Source: Azolla caroliniana
Taxonomy: Eukaryota > Polypodiophyta
NCBI GenBank assembly: GCA_043228905.1
Contig: JBHGNT010000001.1
Coordinates: 3,348,001 to 3,412,000 of the forward strand
Direction of reading: 5' to 3'
Length of the DNA: 64,000 nucleotides
The position numbers and the translations under genes were made by a program. Each line of letters opens with the position of its first letter. Position 1 is the first letter of the stretch. This document shows, piece by piece, positions 24,800-37,355 of this stretch. The notes beneath the pieces were generated by a model. It was given only the letters and a program-made list of their open reading frames with translations, made no database searches and was not told where the DNA came from.

Positions 24800-27700
24800 A
24801 TGGAAGATGGAGGTAATAACGCTTACTTTGATTTGCATGCCCATCCATGGTCTTGAATTAGCTTAATTCTGCCGACGCATTTAGCAGATTACGAACAAAT
24901 TAACACACAAGGATTTTGGGATGCCTGATGAAAGAATGACCTTGATCGAATTCATTCGAATTCTCAATGTGATTATCATTTAGACATGTGTGAAGTCTAA
25001 CAACCTCTGACCTTGATGATGATAATACTCTGATGATGAAGATAGAATTGGTGATGGGTATACATGGTGCTAGCTAAATTTCTGTCTAAAAACTCTCCCA
25101 CTACATGGCCAACTATCCCATGCATAGGCACTTAAGGAACACTTTGATTGCAGAATGGATGCTTGTCTAGGATTTTGTGTCAGAATTAGGATAATTAAAC
25201 ATGAATATGTGTGTGCACATAACACCTTCACTGTGATTTGTTATACCAGAAAGTTGTGCACATTTTCATTGACGTTCAGTCTCTTATGTGCATATAGGCA
25301 ATAAATGGCACATGCATTGATAGGACTTCATTCACGCATGTGTGTGGAGAAATAATTGTTTTTATCTGTGTTAATTTACTTCATTTTCTCACACTTGGAG
25401 TTTGAAAATACACTTTCCCATTGTAAGCCATGGTTTGATTGATTGACAGGCCCGGAGGCACAGTTGCCACTTCCGTATAAGAGAGAAGATGAGCAACGTC
25501 TGGATGAAGAGGAGATGGTGGACACCATCTCTCATTCAACCATTGCAGCAAATGCTACAAAATTTCAACGATTATTTCCTGCATGTAGTTTAGACAGAAA
25601 ATCGAGATTAGGAGAGGGTCTCAAAGCTGCCTTGTGTCAAACAAACTCTAAACAGATATACTCTTGGACACCATTTGGGCTATATGGAAATTCCAGTGAT
25701 GTTGAAACTAATAAAGATGGTGTAAACAGTAAGACAATCAACACAAATGGGCCAATTCAAAGAACAACCGTGGGCAAAGGCCTCACTTTCAGTGATGATA
25801 GTAAACTTGACACGAGGTCAGTCGCTGTGATCAAACATAATGCACAAACTCAGCCTCAAATCCTGTTTAAGGAGATCAATTTAAATGAACCCACAAGGAT
25901 TCCAAAAGAGGATCATTCCTTTTTATGTTTATCAAGAGCTAAAGAAGAGAAATTAGAAAAGCACACAGAGAATGAACATGCTTATAAATTGAAGGGAAGT
26001 TTTAATTCAAAGGATGATAAGTCATTGGTAATGAATAGGGATATGGTGGTTATTACATACAAGAGTGAAGCCAACAAAGGCACCTTGCAAAAGGAAATGT
26101 TAGAAGCCGGATATGCAAATATGATACGCGAATTCAATGATAAATTCCAAGTGCACAATGAGGTATCGGAGGAAATGGATGGGAAAAAAAGTGATGATAA
26201 TAAGAAGCCATGGCAGGATGCAAACATCATTTCAAGCCAGAATCTGTTGAAAACAAGAAAGTGTGTGGAATTAGGAGCTAGTAATAGGGATATCACAAAT
26301 GAACCTTATCATGCAAGGGAGGTTAACGTCAACACCCATGAAGAGGAGGTTCTGAAGCCTAGTTCGTACAAGCTGCATGATGTATTGGATAGAGAAAATC
26401 AATATGGCAGAATGGTTATAGCAGATGAGATGCTGGAAGCTAAAGATGATGATAAACCAGTTAATGACTTGGAAACAGGGTTGTGCCTCAAAGGTAATAT
26501 CATATCTGGAGACTTCGAAGATAATACGGAGATTATTGAAGATGAGGAGGCATTGGAATCTAGCAGTGTGGTGACTATGATGAATAAACCACTAAATGGA
26601 TTAGCAGCAAGAGTATGCCTTGGTACTCATCCACCTGAGATCGCATCCACTGTACTCAACAAGGAGTCCAAAGTTTCGTTGGTTAACACTGGGTTTTGTG
26701 CAAATGAAGGTCAATTTCAAGAAGGCATTGTGATCACGGAGCTAGATCCTGTGAATGTGCTTGATAAGGAGTTGAAAGCTACGTCTGCTGATAATGGGTT
26801 AAGTGCAAATGAAGCCCAATTTCAACTTGGGATCATTGTTATCGAAGAGGTAGATCCAATGAATGTACTTGATAAGGAATTGGACGATACATCGGTCGAC
26901 AATAGATCTTTTGCAGATGAAACCGAATTTCAACAGGGCGTTAGGATCATAGAGCTAGATCCGATAAATGTGCTTGATAAGGAGTTAGAAGCATTACCTG
27001 ACAATGTTTTTTGTGCAAATGAAGCTCAATTTCAACGAGGCATTGTGCTCAATAAGGAATTAGAAGCTACATCAGCTGACAATGTAGTTTGTGCCAATGA
27101 AACTCAATTTCAACAAAGCATTGTGCTCAAAGAGCAGGATCCAATGAATGTGCCCGATAATGGACTGGAGGCTATATCAGCTGTTAATGGGTCTTCTGCA
27201 AATGAAGCTCAGTTTCAACAAGGCATTGTGCTCAATAAGGAATTAGAAGCTAGATCAGCTGACAATGTATTTTGTTCCAATGAAACTCAATTTCAAGAAG
27301 GCATTGTGTTCAAAGAGCAAGATCCAATGAATGTACCTGATACTGGACTGGAAGCTATATCAGCTGTTAATGGGTCTTCTGCAAATGAAGCTCAGTTTCA
27401 ACAAGGCATTGTGCTCAAAAAGCAATATCCCATGAATGTACCTGATAATGGACTGGAGAATATATCAGGTGTTAATGGGTCTTCTGCAAATGAAGCAAAA
27501 TTTCAACAAGGCATCAGGATCCTAGACCTAGATCCAATGAATATTGTCGTTAAGAAGTTGGAAGCTTCATCTACTGATAGTGTGATTATTGCAACTAAAG
27601 TTCAATTTGAACAAGACATTGTTATCAAAGAGATCAATCCTATTAATATACTCGACAATGCATCCCAAGCTATATCAGCTGATAGTGGGTTTCCTGTAAA

Positions 27701-28493
27701 TGAGGCTCAACTTCAACAAGGCATTAGGATCATAAGGCTAGATCGAATGAATGTAATTGGTAAGGAGTTGGGATCTACATCAGGTGATAATGTGTTTTGT
27801 GCAAATGAAGCTCAATTTCAACAAAGCGTTGAGATCAAAGAGCTAGATCCAACAGACAAATGTGGCTTGGAAGCTATATCAGCTGATAATTGGTCATCTG
27901 CAGTTGACACAAGTGAGGATCAATTTCAGCAAAGTATTAGAAATGAGGTGCTACATTCAATGACTACATTGGCTGATGACAGGCCATGTGCAAATAAAGC
28001 TCAATGTCAGCAATGCATTGAGGAGCTGGACTTAATGGTTACATTGATCGATGGTGGGTCATGTAAAAATGAAGCTCAATGTGAGCAAGACATTACGATC
28101 AAAGAGCTAGATCCAATAACGACGTTCACTGATGATGAGTTACACAGAATTGACTCAAATGAAACTCAATTTCAACAAGGCATTAAGAAAATATTGTTAG
28201 ATCCCATGCAATTAACTTGTGTTGAAACCCCTCAATGTGCAAGGTCTAGAACCATGTCGTCTAGATATTGGACAATAACTTGTGAAGAGCCAGGCAGACT
28301 CTTGTGCTATGTAGATCCACTAGGAAATTTACAATATGGGTTTTGTGACATTGAAACATCTCGAGAAGCTCAGGTACTATGGGGTCTCATTGAATCCCGA
28401 ATTTGTATTTTGTCACTGCAGTTTCTTCTATTCATCATTACACTATGTTTAGGAGGGTTTTTTGACAAGACTCCAATTCCCCCTCCAACTTGA
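24800..28493 (+). CDS. unknown acidic repeat protein with C-terminal hydrophobic helix
   Basis: The long open frame begins right after an intron acceptor (GATTGACAG|GCCCGG, 25,450) and has no ATG of its own at that point. A 13-base first exon, ATGGAAGATGGAG|GTAATA (24,800-24,812), joins it in frame across a 637-bp intron, giving about 1,018 residues. This first exon is my inference. Residues about 1-420 are acidic/polar and unrecognised. Residues about 420-915 hold 16 degenerate repeats of 25-38 residues built on ANEAQFQQGI, then a variable segment ending ELDPMNVLDKELEA and SADN. Near the end come SSRYWTITCEEPGRLLCYVD and a hydrophobic segment (LSLQFLLFIITLCLGG, about 988-1007), a possible tail anchor. 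I recognise no family. An uninterrupted 3-kb frame in AT-rich DNA argues for a real gene. Confidence 0.7.
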
Positions 28494-29912
28494 AATTACT
28501 GCATAGAATAGTATCGTATTTTCTGGTTAAACATGATTAAGTTTTGGTGCATGAAAGATCTTCTCATGCACCTTGAATATAAAACTTCTAGATTGATTTT
28601 GTGGGAAGCATATATTCACCACAATCCTAGAGAGCAACTGCTTTAATATGTTTTCCCTTTGCCTCAGTAACAATGCAAATATATGTATTCAGTATGATAA
28701 TGGGAAATTTTTAATCCACAAAACATGAAATCATTTATGACCTTTGTTTGAAATTGCTAAAAGAAAATTCTATTTTTGAAGAACGAAATTCTTTGAGGAT
28801 GGCCGAACCCTTTTAAGCTTGATTGCTAATGTAGACGTGAAAATGTAAAACTTTTTCTGAAATTCTATGTTCCAATTTATCAACTCATCCCTTCTTTGTG
28901 AAAGCAAAGCCATGATATTTTCAAAGGAAATTTATGGAAATAATTTAACAATCATACTAATTACAAAGGTATGGAAATATGTACAAAGATATTAGTTAAG
29001 GTTAAAACGTGGCTATCTAGAATTGTAATTTTCTCTTCTCTTATTTTTTGTTTACCTTAAAGATTCTTGAGTTAGGACTTAGACTAAGCATGCTTTCTCT
29101 AAATGAATCTCTCAATTTGATACACTAGTTGCATAAGACCAATGACCACCATTTACGGTTTTTTATATATGTTGGTAAAGTTTCAAAGTTCGACATCGAT
29201 TCTTCTTGATGAACCACCATATTTCAATTTCAACCTTGGAGTTTCCTTCACAGGCTACTACCACCATTGACATTTAATAGTAGTCCCAACTCCCACTACT
29301 TCGGATGTGTTTTTTGTAGCAATATTTTGACGATCATTATTTTGGAGAAGGCTTTTTGTGTAAGGTTACCCATACTAATAGTCTCTACCTACATCTATAT
29401 GCTTTATGAGAAGGATTCAAGAACTTGGTGTCCTCCACAACTTGGATGTGTTTGAGACTTCTCTAGTGCAACGAACTTCAGAGCAACCTCACAATCCAGA
29501 AACTAGCACTACTAACTACCGCATCAATAATCGATGATGACCTTGAAAATGCATAGTTAGGATTACTCTAACAGGTAGCTCAAATGGGCAATTCTCAAAT
29601 CTAAATTCATAAAAAATGCTAGCCCTTAACCAAGTGAATATACAAGCTAAAAGCTGGTCCACATCAACAATCAGAGATGCATCGTAAAGGTTTCCCAAGT
29701 GTGAAAGCAAATTGGTTTTGCCAAATATGTATATGCAGTGTGTATGGAGATTCCGGCAGTGTGAATGCAACGTGAGGTTTTAGGGTTTCTTCAGCCCAAA
29801 GAAGTATTCATGCTCGTCTTATAGCCATGCTCCTGAGACTGGTTTTCCTTCGAAGAAATGAATGATTCATCCTGCCCTGCCTATGTCTCTGCGTTACGCT
29901 TTCTGAGCTTCC
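28494..29912. other. 3' flank and intergenic, nothing recognised
   Basis: The 3' UTR of the repeat-protein gene, then AT-rich sequence without a supported gene. Confidence 0.4.
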
Positions 29913-30143
29913 ATGGCGCAGTTGAAAGTTTTTGGGCATACAACTCTTCTTGCCAGCTCTTCCCTCCGCCCCATTCCTCTCTTCCTTAATGGTTGTGCGG
30001 CCTACTTCGATTTTTGCTGGTATATGCCCAACAGTTTCTCTCGATGCTATTCCTTCTCTCCTATCTACCTGCGTAATTCTTCCTCGTCACCATTTAAAAC
30101 AGGCCTGAATGATTCCTATCATCTTGTCTGTGTCGGAAAGTGA
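29913..30143 (+). CDS. small ORF resembling a transit-peptide exon
   Basis: The 76-residue ORF starts MAQLKVFGHTTLLASSSLRP and is rich in Ser, Arg and hydrophobic residues with almost no acids. Those are features of plastid or mitochondrial targeting sequences. The GC content is higher than the flanks. No downstream exon was found, so it may be exon 1 of a lost or unrecognised gene. It could also be chance. Confidence 0.3.
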   Translation: MAQLKVFGHTTLLASSSLRPIPLFLNGCAAYFDFCWYMPNSFSRCYSFSPIYLRNSSSSPFKTGLNDSYHLVCVGK

Positions 30144-30344
30144 CTACACTGAATGTCATCTACTGCACTTGGTTGTATGCGATCTGTTGATCTCTTTCGA
30201 CATATTAACGGATTACGTTCATCTGTGCCACATTTATTCTGTTTCATGTGTTGGAAATTGGAGTAGTTTTGTCTATCTGCATGTAATAACAATGTAGGGG
30301 CAGGAGTCATATGGGTTTGATCTCTGCAATAGAAGATTTGAGAC

Positions 30345-30790
30345 TACATGTGCTCAATTAGCTGCATCACCTTCTTTTCGATGGTAAAGAACCTACTATC
30401 CAAGTTCCAAGCCTGATGGATATAAAATTCTCACATATCATCTACATCCAATGCATTTCTGTGCGTGAATTCCAATGAATTCTAGTCGCAAATGTCAACT
30501 GTGTTATCTTTGCTCGCCCTTGTCCGTCAATACCTTTTTTGCAATGACCACGTCTGGTAAAGTTATTCTCTCTTCCAGAGTATCTTTCAGGCTATCTTAT
30601 TGCTGTGGATTTATATCTGAAAACCTATCTGTAGCTGCATAATCCTTCTCTTCGATGGTAAAAATCTTGCTATTCAAGTTCCTAGCCCGATGGATATAAA
30701 TCTTCCACAAGTCTACATCCAATGCATTTCTGTCCAGTAATTGTAACGAATTCGAGTCGTATATGTCCAAAGTGTAGTCTTTTCATGTCC
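30345..30790. repeat. diverged direct duplication, spacing about 275 bp
   Basis: Sequence from about 30,360 (GCTGCAT...CTTCGATGG...GATGGATATAAA...CTACATCCAATGCATTTCTG) recurs from about 30,633 with many substitutions and small indels. It follows the transit-peptide-like ORF and may be part of the same old locus. Confidence 0.7.
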
Positions 30791-31119
30791 CTGTCTGTAT
30801 TATGTTTTTTGCCGGTATTATGTTTTTTGCTTCGACATTTAAAGTTATTCTTTCTGGTTAAGAGTTTGTATATTCTGGAAATCGAAAGTTTATAGTAACA
30901 AATTGGCTTCATTTTATTCAACGCTATCGAAGAAAAATTGTATATTGTAATGTAATTGCATAACTCTACCCGTAGATTGAGACATGCGTGATATTCGTGA
31001 TATTCTTCATGCGCAATATCCTCAATATTCGAGAATATGAAATGGCCCCAAGAAGATTAGCAAAATAAATAAAAAAAATATATTTATTTATTTAAATAAA
31101 TTTATTTCAACAAAAAAAG

Positions 31120-31560
31120 AACAATTAGTTACTAGGAGATTATAGTGTAAAGAGAGTTTATGAAATTTATTTTAATTAGTTAATTTTTAAAAAACGAATA
31201 TTTTTATATTTATTATACAAGATAGGATTAGTTTGAAGTATTATTTTTGACGTCAAAAAATAAACATCCATAAATTTTGAGGATATAAGAAGTGATAAAT
31301 TAATGAGTCTTTACTTTATTTTATTTATTTATTAAAAATAAAATGAATATTTATAACTTGTAAGTTATACATTTATTATAAAGATATGATTAGTTTGAAG
31401 TACTATTTTTAATGTCAAAATAAAAACATTCATAAATTTTGAAGATATAAAAAGTGAAACTAATGTGCCTTTATTTAATTTTATTTTTTTATTAAAAATA
31501 AAACGAATACTTTTAAATCGTAAGTTATACATTTATTATAAAAATCTATTAGTGTCAAAT
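31120..31560. repeat. AT-rich tandem repeat, about 162-bp period
   Basis: The blocks GATTAGTTTGAAGTA (31,226 and 31,388) and TTATTAAAAATAAAA (about 31,330 and 31,492) recur at about 162 bp, giving roughly 2.3 diverged units. The flanks are extremely AT-rich. Confidence 0.75.
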
Positions 31561-31914
31561 CCCCAAGTCTCTCTTTTATTATTCGTATTAATTGTCAGAG
31601 TTCGTTTTTTGTAATCCTAAGAAATTAAAAAAGACAAAGTGTGGCTTTTTTTAAATTTCTGATACGTGGCCACTCATTCGTATTTGTATTAGTTTGCATT
31701 TGGATGGGAAACCTGACGAATGCGCGAAGAAACATCTCACATTGTAAAAAATATGGGTAACTTTGCAAATTTAATGGTGAAGCTATAGGATTCGGCTTAC
31801 TCTAGCACTATCCAGAGTACGCATCTTATGTTTGTGGTTTCGTTTTGAGAATGAAAAGTCGACCTTTATATTTATTTACAATTTGCCATGTTTGATGACG
31901 ATTTCCAAACGTCT

Positions 31915-32430
31915 ACAGCTAGGTTTGCTGTTAATGGAATATGCACATTGAAAGAGAGGTACATTGTTTGGATTTCAACTAGACTTCCTGTTAATGCAAG
32001 ATGTACGTGGAAGGAAGAGTACATTATTCAGATTTGTCTACACATAGCTTTTTTGTTTTGGGCTACAATTATATGCCGGTTCAACCATTATAAATGAAGA
32101 AAACTGAGCTACAAGGTCGTTGTTCTGGAAAGTACGTTACGTTTGGCCATCAGTTGCATGTTTTTGCAAATCTTATTCTAATTCCAAACAGACCATCTGG
32201 AATTCAGAAAACTTAGCTACAAAGTTGTTATGTCTTAAATTGATGTTGAAAGATTATATCTAACAAAGGCCCTCTAGTTGCCAACATTTAATAGGCGGCC
32301 GGCATGAAAAGAGTTGACACATTTAAAATATAACTAACAAAGGGCCTCTAGTTCCCAACATTTGAAAGTTTCTGCTGTAAAAAAGCCAGCTGGCAAGAAA
32401 AGAGTTGACACAATTTAAACCTCTTCTCTT
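31915..32430. repeat. short diverged direct repeats
   Basis: Two pairs are visible. TGTTAATG...GTACATT...GATTT recurs about 65 bp apart near 31,930 and 31,990. GGCC/GGGCCTCTAGTT...CAACATTT...AAAAGAGTTGACACA recurs about 80 bp apart near 32,270 and 32,350. No gene is seen. Confidence 0.6.
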
Positions 32431-32755
32431 TTAGTGAGCAATTTTAGGCGTACTGCTTAACATCTCTGGCATCAGTCAATTGAATCTGCTTATCTTAAGG
32501 CTCTGTTTACTGCATGCGTGCTAAAACCTAACTATGAGAGAAATTCATTACAGCTAGTTCCACAATGACTTAAAGAGATCAACAGACTCTGCCTGTCAAC
32601 CTTTTCAAAACGTATATATACAACATGAGACCTTCCTCTATTTTAGTACAATGGTAATTAATGGAAGGATGTAGTTTTCACAATTTAGAGTTGTGAGAAT
32701 AATTGCAACGAAAGGTACAACAAGGAATATAAATCAATTTACATATTTATAGCAT

Positions 32756-34447
32756 TTATAAATACATTCTGAGGAGCTGCTCGTCCTTCAGTGAAGGTTC
32801 AGAAACTGAATCTTGAACAACCTGCAGGTAAAATTTAGCCATCATTATTTAGCAGTATTAGAAAGCCATCAGAAACTAGGACATGAGAAAGACGGACCTG
32901 AAACCCAACTTTTTTATACAGCTGTTGGGCTGCAGCATTACCAATATCGACATGAACATACAGATCGTTAATATCTGCATACAGTTCACTGTGTTACAGC
33001 CTGGGAACTTTACATGTTTACTGATCCTCACAAGCAAACAACTGGGAAAAAACTTACTCCAGCATTTAGCAGCCTTAATAGCAACATCCAAAAGATTTGA
33101 CGCAATTCCTTTCCTCCGAGCGAGCCTAGTTACACAAACATTTGCTATATAGCCATACTGATGTTCAGGCTCCATAATTGAATATAGACTAGCAGATACT
33201 ATGTCCTGGAGTGGTATAAATAAATTTAAGCTGTATATATACTCTTATAATCACATTCTTTAGCAAAGATTTTGAGATAAGCAAACGTAAGCGGTGTAAA
33301 TATTCTCTCATAATCATATTCTTTAGTAAAGATTTTGAGATAAGCAAACATAAGCTGTATAAATATTCTCTCATAATCACATTTTCTTCAGTAAGGATTT
33401 TGAGATAAGCAAACATAAGCTGTATAAATATTTTCTCATAATCAAATTTTCTTCAGTAAAGATTTTGAGATAAGCACACGTAAAGTGTATAAATATACTC
33501 TCATAATCACATTCTTCAGTAAATATTTTGAGATAAGCATTCAAGAACAAACCTTCGGAAATATTGCACCTCGTAAAAGCTGACGAATACTAACATCAAG
33601 TGTTCCGATAACCCTGTCCCGTAGTGTGCGCGGAGGAAGCACTCCTATTTCAGTCTGACAACCCTCAGAAATAACCTGAAAATGTGGATGCGGTTTAAGA
33701 AAGAGCAACTACTTGATGAATAGGAAGACAATACTCCTAAGTGGCAGACACAAGCTTTCTACTGCTGAGTGTGCAAATCTTACCGCCACCAGACAGATGC
33801 ATTGGACAGTTTGGCCCTGCTTCTGAAAACACCTCCGTTTTAAGGCTGTGAATTCCTGTGAAAGATGAGTCTCTAAGTTCACAATCACATTGAATTATCA
33901 TCACACATACAAAGAAGTTCATGAAAATCAAACCTGCTCAGCAAACTTTTTCCGATAGCTATCAATATACCTGCCATACAGAGTATCATGTCCCCTAAAT
34001 AATCGATGTGTTTGTAAACTCAACATTGTCAAGCAGAGTAAGGATTACAAAACACAAAACTATTGCTACCGGAAATATGATCTTCCTTCAGAATAAATCT
34101 CTGCACGCAACCATGCTGCTGCCTACCAAGCAATACGCATAACAATATGAACAGAGTTATAAAGATGCGTATTTTAATGGCTTTGTAGGTATCGGACGCA
34201 TTACCCAAAACTCTTCATCAAGGACAGCCTCTTGGACGACATAGCTACCAAACGACATAATATAAGGTCTCTGAAATTCAAGATCTGGAATTTCTACATC
34301 TTCAACTCCTTTTTCTTTTAGCTTTAAAGAGCTTTCCTTGGGAAAGGGTGATGTGCATTGGCTTTCCAGAGTTGCAGTACACTTTATTCGTCCCTTCCAA
34401 GAACATGATCCATGCAATGCACTGCAGTCAGATCGTATTGCAGTCAC
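32756..34447 (-). CDS. GNAT-family N-acetyltransferase, eight exons, 5' end uncertain
   Basis: Exons on the minus strand: 34447-34205, 34122-34070, 33970-33934, 33855-33784, 33675-33553, 33205-33058, 32974-32898, 32821-32756. All junctions are GT..AG and join in frame. The acetyltransferase core is RVIGTLDVSIRQLL, then YGYIANVCVTRLARRKGIAS with the acetyl-CoA motif RRKGIA, then DLYVHVDIGNAAAQQLYKKV and GF. The upstream part (EEFW, AAAWLRAEIYSEGRSYFR, YIDSYRKKFAEQ, ALKRRC) is typical of plant plastid-type GNATs, which acetylate protein N-termini or lysines. GNAT7-like is my inference. The ATG at 34,447 may not be the true start: an acceptor-like TGACTGCAG lies just inside it, and a transit-peptide exon could lie further upstream. 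The intron between 33,205 and 33,553 carries a minisatellite. Confidence 0.85.
33229..33545. repeat. five-unit minisatellite in a GNAT intron
   Basis: Five units of 61-65 bp share TCTCATAATCACATT, CAGTAAAGATTTTGAGATAA and GCAAACATAA. Each unit contains TTTTCTTCAG-like runs on the plus strand. They are diverged by point changes and short indels. Confidence 0.9.
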
Positions 34448-34520
34448 AACAGCAAAAGAAAATCATTAAACTACCAAATACCAGCTAGATATCATTACAA
34501 CCATACAAACAGAAGCATGA

Positions 34521-34938
34521 TTTCTTTCAAATACTGAATACAATGTGCTAGTGGAAATTTTGATATTACATGGTTAATTTAGATTTGACTAAACACATAA
34601 CTGGTGATTTTGAAGGTTTTGGCATGATGGGGTAGATTTATATAGTGAGAAGGATCATCTGAGAAAAACGAATCATCGTATGGTTCTTGTATATTGCTAG
34701 AGTTTCTAGTTCTGCTAATGGATCTGTTTCTTTCAAATACTGAATATTACAATGTGCTAGTGGAAATTTTGATATTACATGGTTAATTTAGATTTGACTA
34801 AACACATAACTGGTGATTTTGAAGGTTTTGGCATGATGGGGTAGATTTATATAGTGAGAAGGATCATCTGAGAAAAACGAATCATCGTATGGTTCTTGTA
34901 TATTGCTAGAGTTTCTAGTTCTGCTAATGGATCTGTTT
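34521..34938. repeat. tandem duplication, about 206-209 bp period
   Basis: Copy 1 runs 34,521-34,726 and copy 2 from 34,727 to about 34,938. They are nearly identical; copy 2 has an extra TTA after CTGAATA. It lies just upstream of the annotated GNAT start, in the likely promoter or first intron. Confidence 0.9.
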
Positions 34939-35085
34939 CTCTTGTATATTGCTAGAGTTGCTAGCCTTCAGGGTGCTGACACAACATACTGCATTCTATG
35001 CTTGTCTATTAGTCTTTTCCCATAGAATTTATAGTCATTGACTGTTCTTCCCTGTTCTGTTTCTTTTTGTAGGACATAGGTTACT

Positions 35086-35111
35086 GGGGGGAGGGGGAGG
35101 GGGAGGGGGGG
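35086..35111 (+). other. G-quadruplex-type G tract
   Basis: Four runs of five or more G separated by single A bases. It is on the template strand of the GNAT gene, about 640 bp upstream of its annotated start. Confidence 0.8.
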
Positions 35112-37344
35112 ATCTTAATGTGAGGGGAAAACCCAAAAAGCAACAAAAATATGTGTATAAAAATCATAAGAGGCATAGAACTTTGGAATGTGGAAATCAT
35201 TGTTAATGTACCTTTCGATGGAAACTGAAGCAGCATATTTTATACTTCCCTAAGGTAAAATGTTAAGTGCACAATTTTCAACATCAAGTTTACGACATGT
35301 CAAAATTTAGACATCAAATTTGAGAGTATAGTAATAGCACAATGATTTTCATAAACAACCAGCATACAACGTGCCGAGAGTGTCAGTATTGGGGAACAAA
35401 ACACAACTATAGTATAGAACACATTCAGGAAATGGTGAAACATAATGGGGAGACAAGATATACCAAAATCTACGATGCAAAAAATATCAAAATTCATTGT
35501 TATGAGTCTATGGCGTGAATCACAAAATTAGATAACAGGTATATTGAAATATCATCATTTCAAAATAGATAATCTAGAAATATATAGAAAGTTTTAAAGT
35601 TTGTTGTGTAGTTTTACTTTGTGTTTTTTGGCATGCTCCAAGGATGGATGAAATTAATTTTCAGAAATTTTATCCTGGAAGCAAGAAAATAAGTGAGATG
35701 AGCAAAGAAACATCTATGAGACTGTAACGAGAATAATGAGGGAGAGGAGTCAGAAGCAGCATGGTGTGACTAACTGACGGCTTGGATTGGTACTTTTTTG
35801 AGTTTTTCAATAGGGAACAAGTGATCTGGTTTCGATCTGGTTTCTAAGCATAGAAATACCTTTTCTCTAGACTACGATCATAAGACATCTTAAAGTCCGT
35901 GTGCCATAAAATGAAAATGTAGCTCAAAAACTGATGCCAGGCCACAGGACAATAACCATTACACATGTCAAAGGCCAAAATTCAACATGTCAGGATACAT
36001 GGAATCTGCCGTTACCATTGCAACATACAACTCGTTAAAACAATGAAACCAATGCGGTTTGGAACAAATATTTTGGGGCAAAACTTCTATATATTATATC
36101 ATTATGAACTTCGCAATGATGACCTCAGTAGAGAAACAAATTTGGACATTTAAGAGCATTGATACCCAGATTATAGTTGGTAAAAAAATTCAAATCATGT
36201 TTATTTAAACTTGTTCAAGTTGGTTCTCTAAAAGTATACAAATGAGCAAGTTTAATAAATGAAACCAAATAAAACGAGTTGGTTTTCCTGGCACAACAAA
36301 TGCCCTGAAACCAGTAACCAGAAATCAAACAGCCTTTGTCTTTTCAACTTGGTAAGGGGAGGCAAAAAGATGAACACATACATGTACTGATGGTCATATG
36401 ACAACTATCTGTTCCCAGGGAGCCGAATACCAGACAACATGAGCTTCCATTGATGATTTATAACTATGCTGATATGAATCACTGTAGGAGGTCATCAAAA
36501 TAGAGTTGTACTATACAAAATCTTCTCTAAGTAGGTAGTCAATTCTTATCCTGGATCAGGTATATTCCATAGGATCTCATTGAAATTTGCCTGGGATGAA
36601 ATTTCCCAGAACATATATAATGAGAATGGAACAAAGAGTACATTAGGAAATGTTACACTAATAGGCTGAAAACACAACCATTGAATATTGTAAAACCTTA
36701 AACTGGGAATTTCGAAGGGACAATCTAATAGAGAACTGTGATCAATGATTGTGAAAGGTATAGATGACCAATGCAGCATTCTAGGGAATGAGAAAGCCTA
36801 TATATTAGATTTTCAAGGCTTCATCATCAGAAAACTGCTGTGACTTGTCTCATTGCCAAATGCAACATATTTGGCAAAACTTACATCCTAAAAGCTAGAT
36901 TCATGACATTACGAACTGCAATCCACGACAATGAAGGGTAACTTGGATCGTTTAAAAATGAAATATTATTGTAATAATACACTCTCACGTTGGATTTTCC
37001 CCACACCTCCTTCACAAACTCAATGACCATGAAAGTTAACTTGAGAAAACGAAATACAATCAGAAAACTACATAGTAAGCGTTTCGTTCAAATTTATCAT
37101 CAGAAAATTGCGATGAATGACTATGAAAGTTACCTTGAGTCAACGAAAACCACAAAAAGAGTGAAGATGATTTATGAAGAACACCTGGAAAGAGGAGGCA
37201 AAATCTGAGCAAAACTTGAATATTTTTCCGTCTGAGACAGAAGCGGAGAGACAAGAAACACAGACATCGGTTCAAAAGTCGTTCTTTTTTCCCCCTTTCT
37301 GCGAAAACGTCGATTCAATCAAGCACTGACGATTTCTCTTTGCA
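35112..37344. other. upstream region of the GNAT gene, nothing else recognised
   Basis: AT-rich with no supported exon. A diverged direct repeat (GACCATGAAAGTTAACTTGAG near 37,023 and GACTATGAAAGTTACCTTGAG near 37,119) is visible. A missing first exon of the GNAT gene may be here. Confidence 0.35.
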
Positions 37345-37355
37345 GTGAAGAATCA

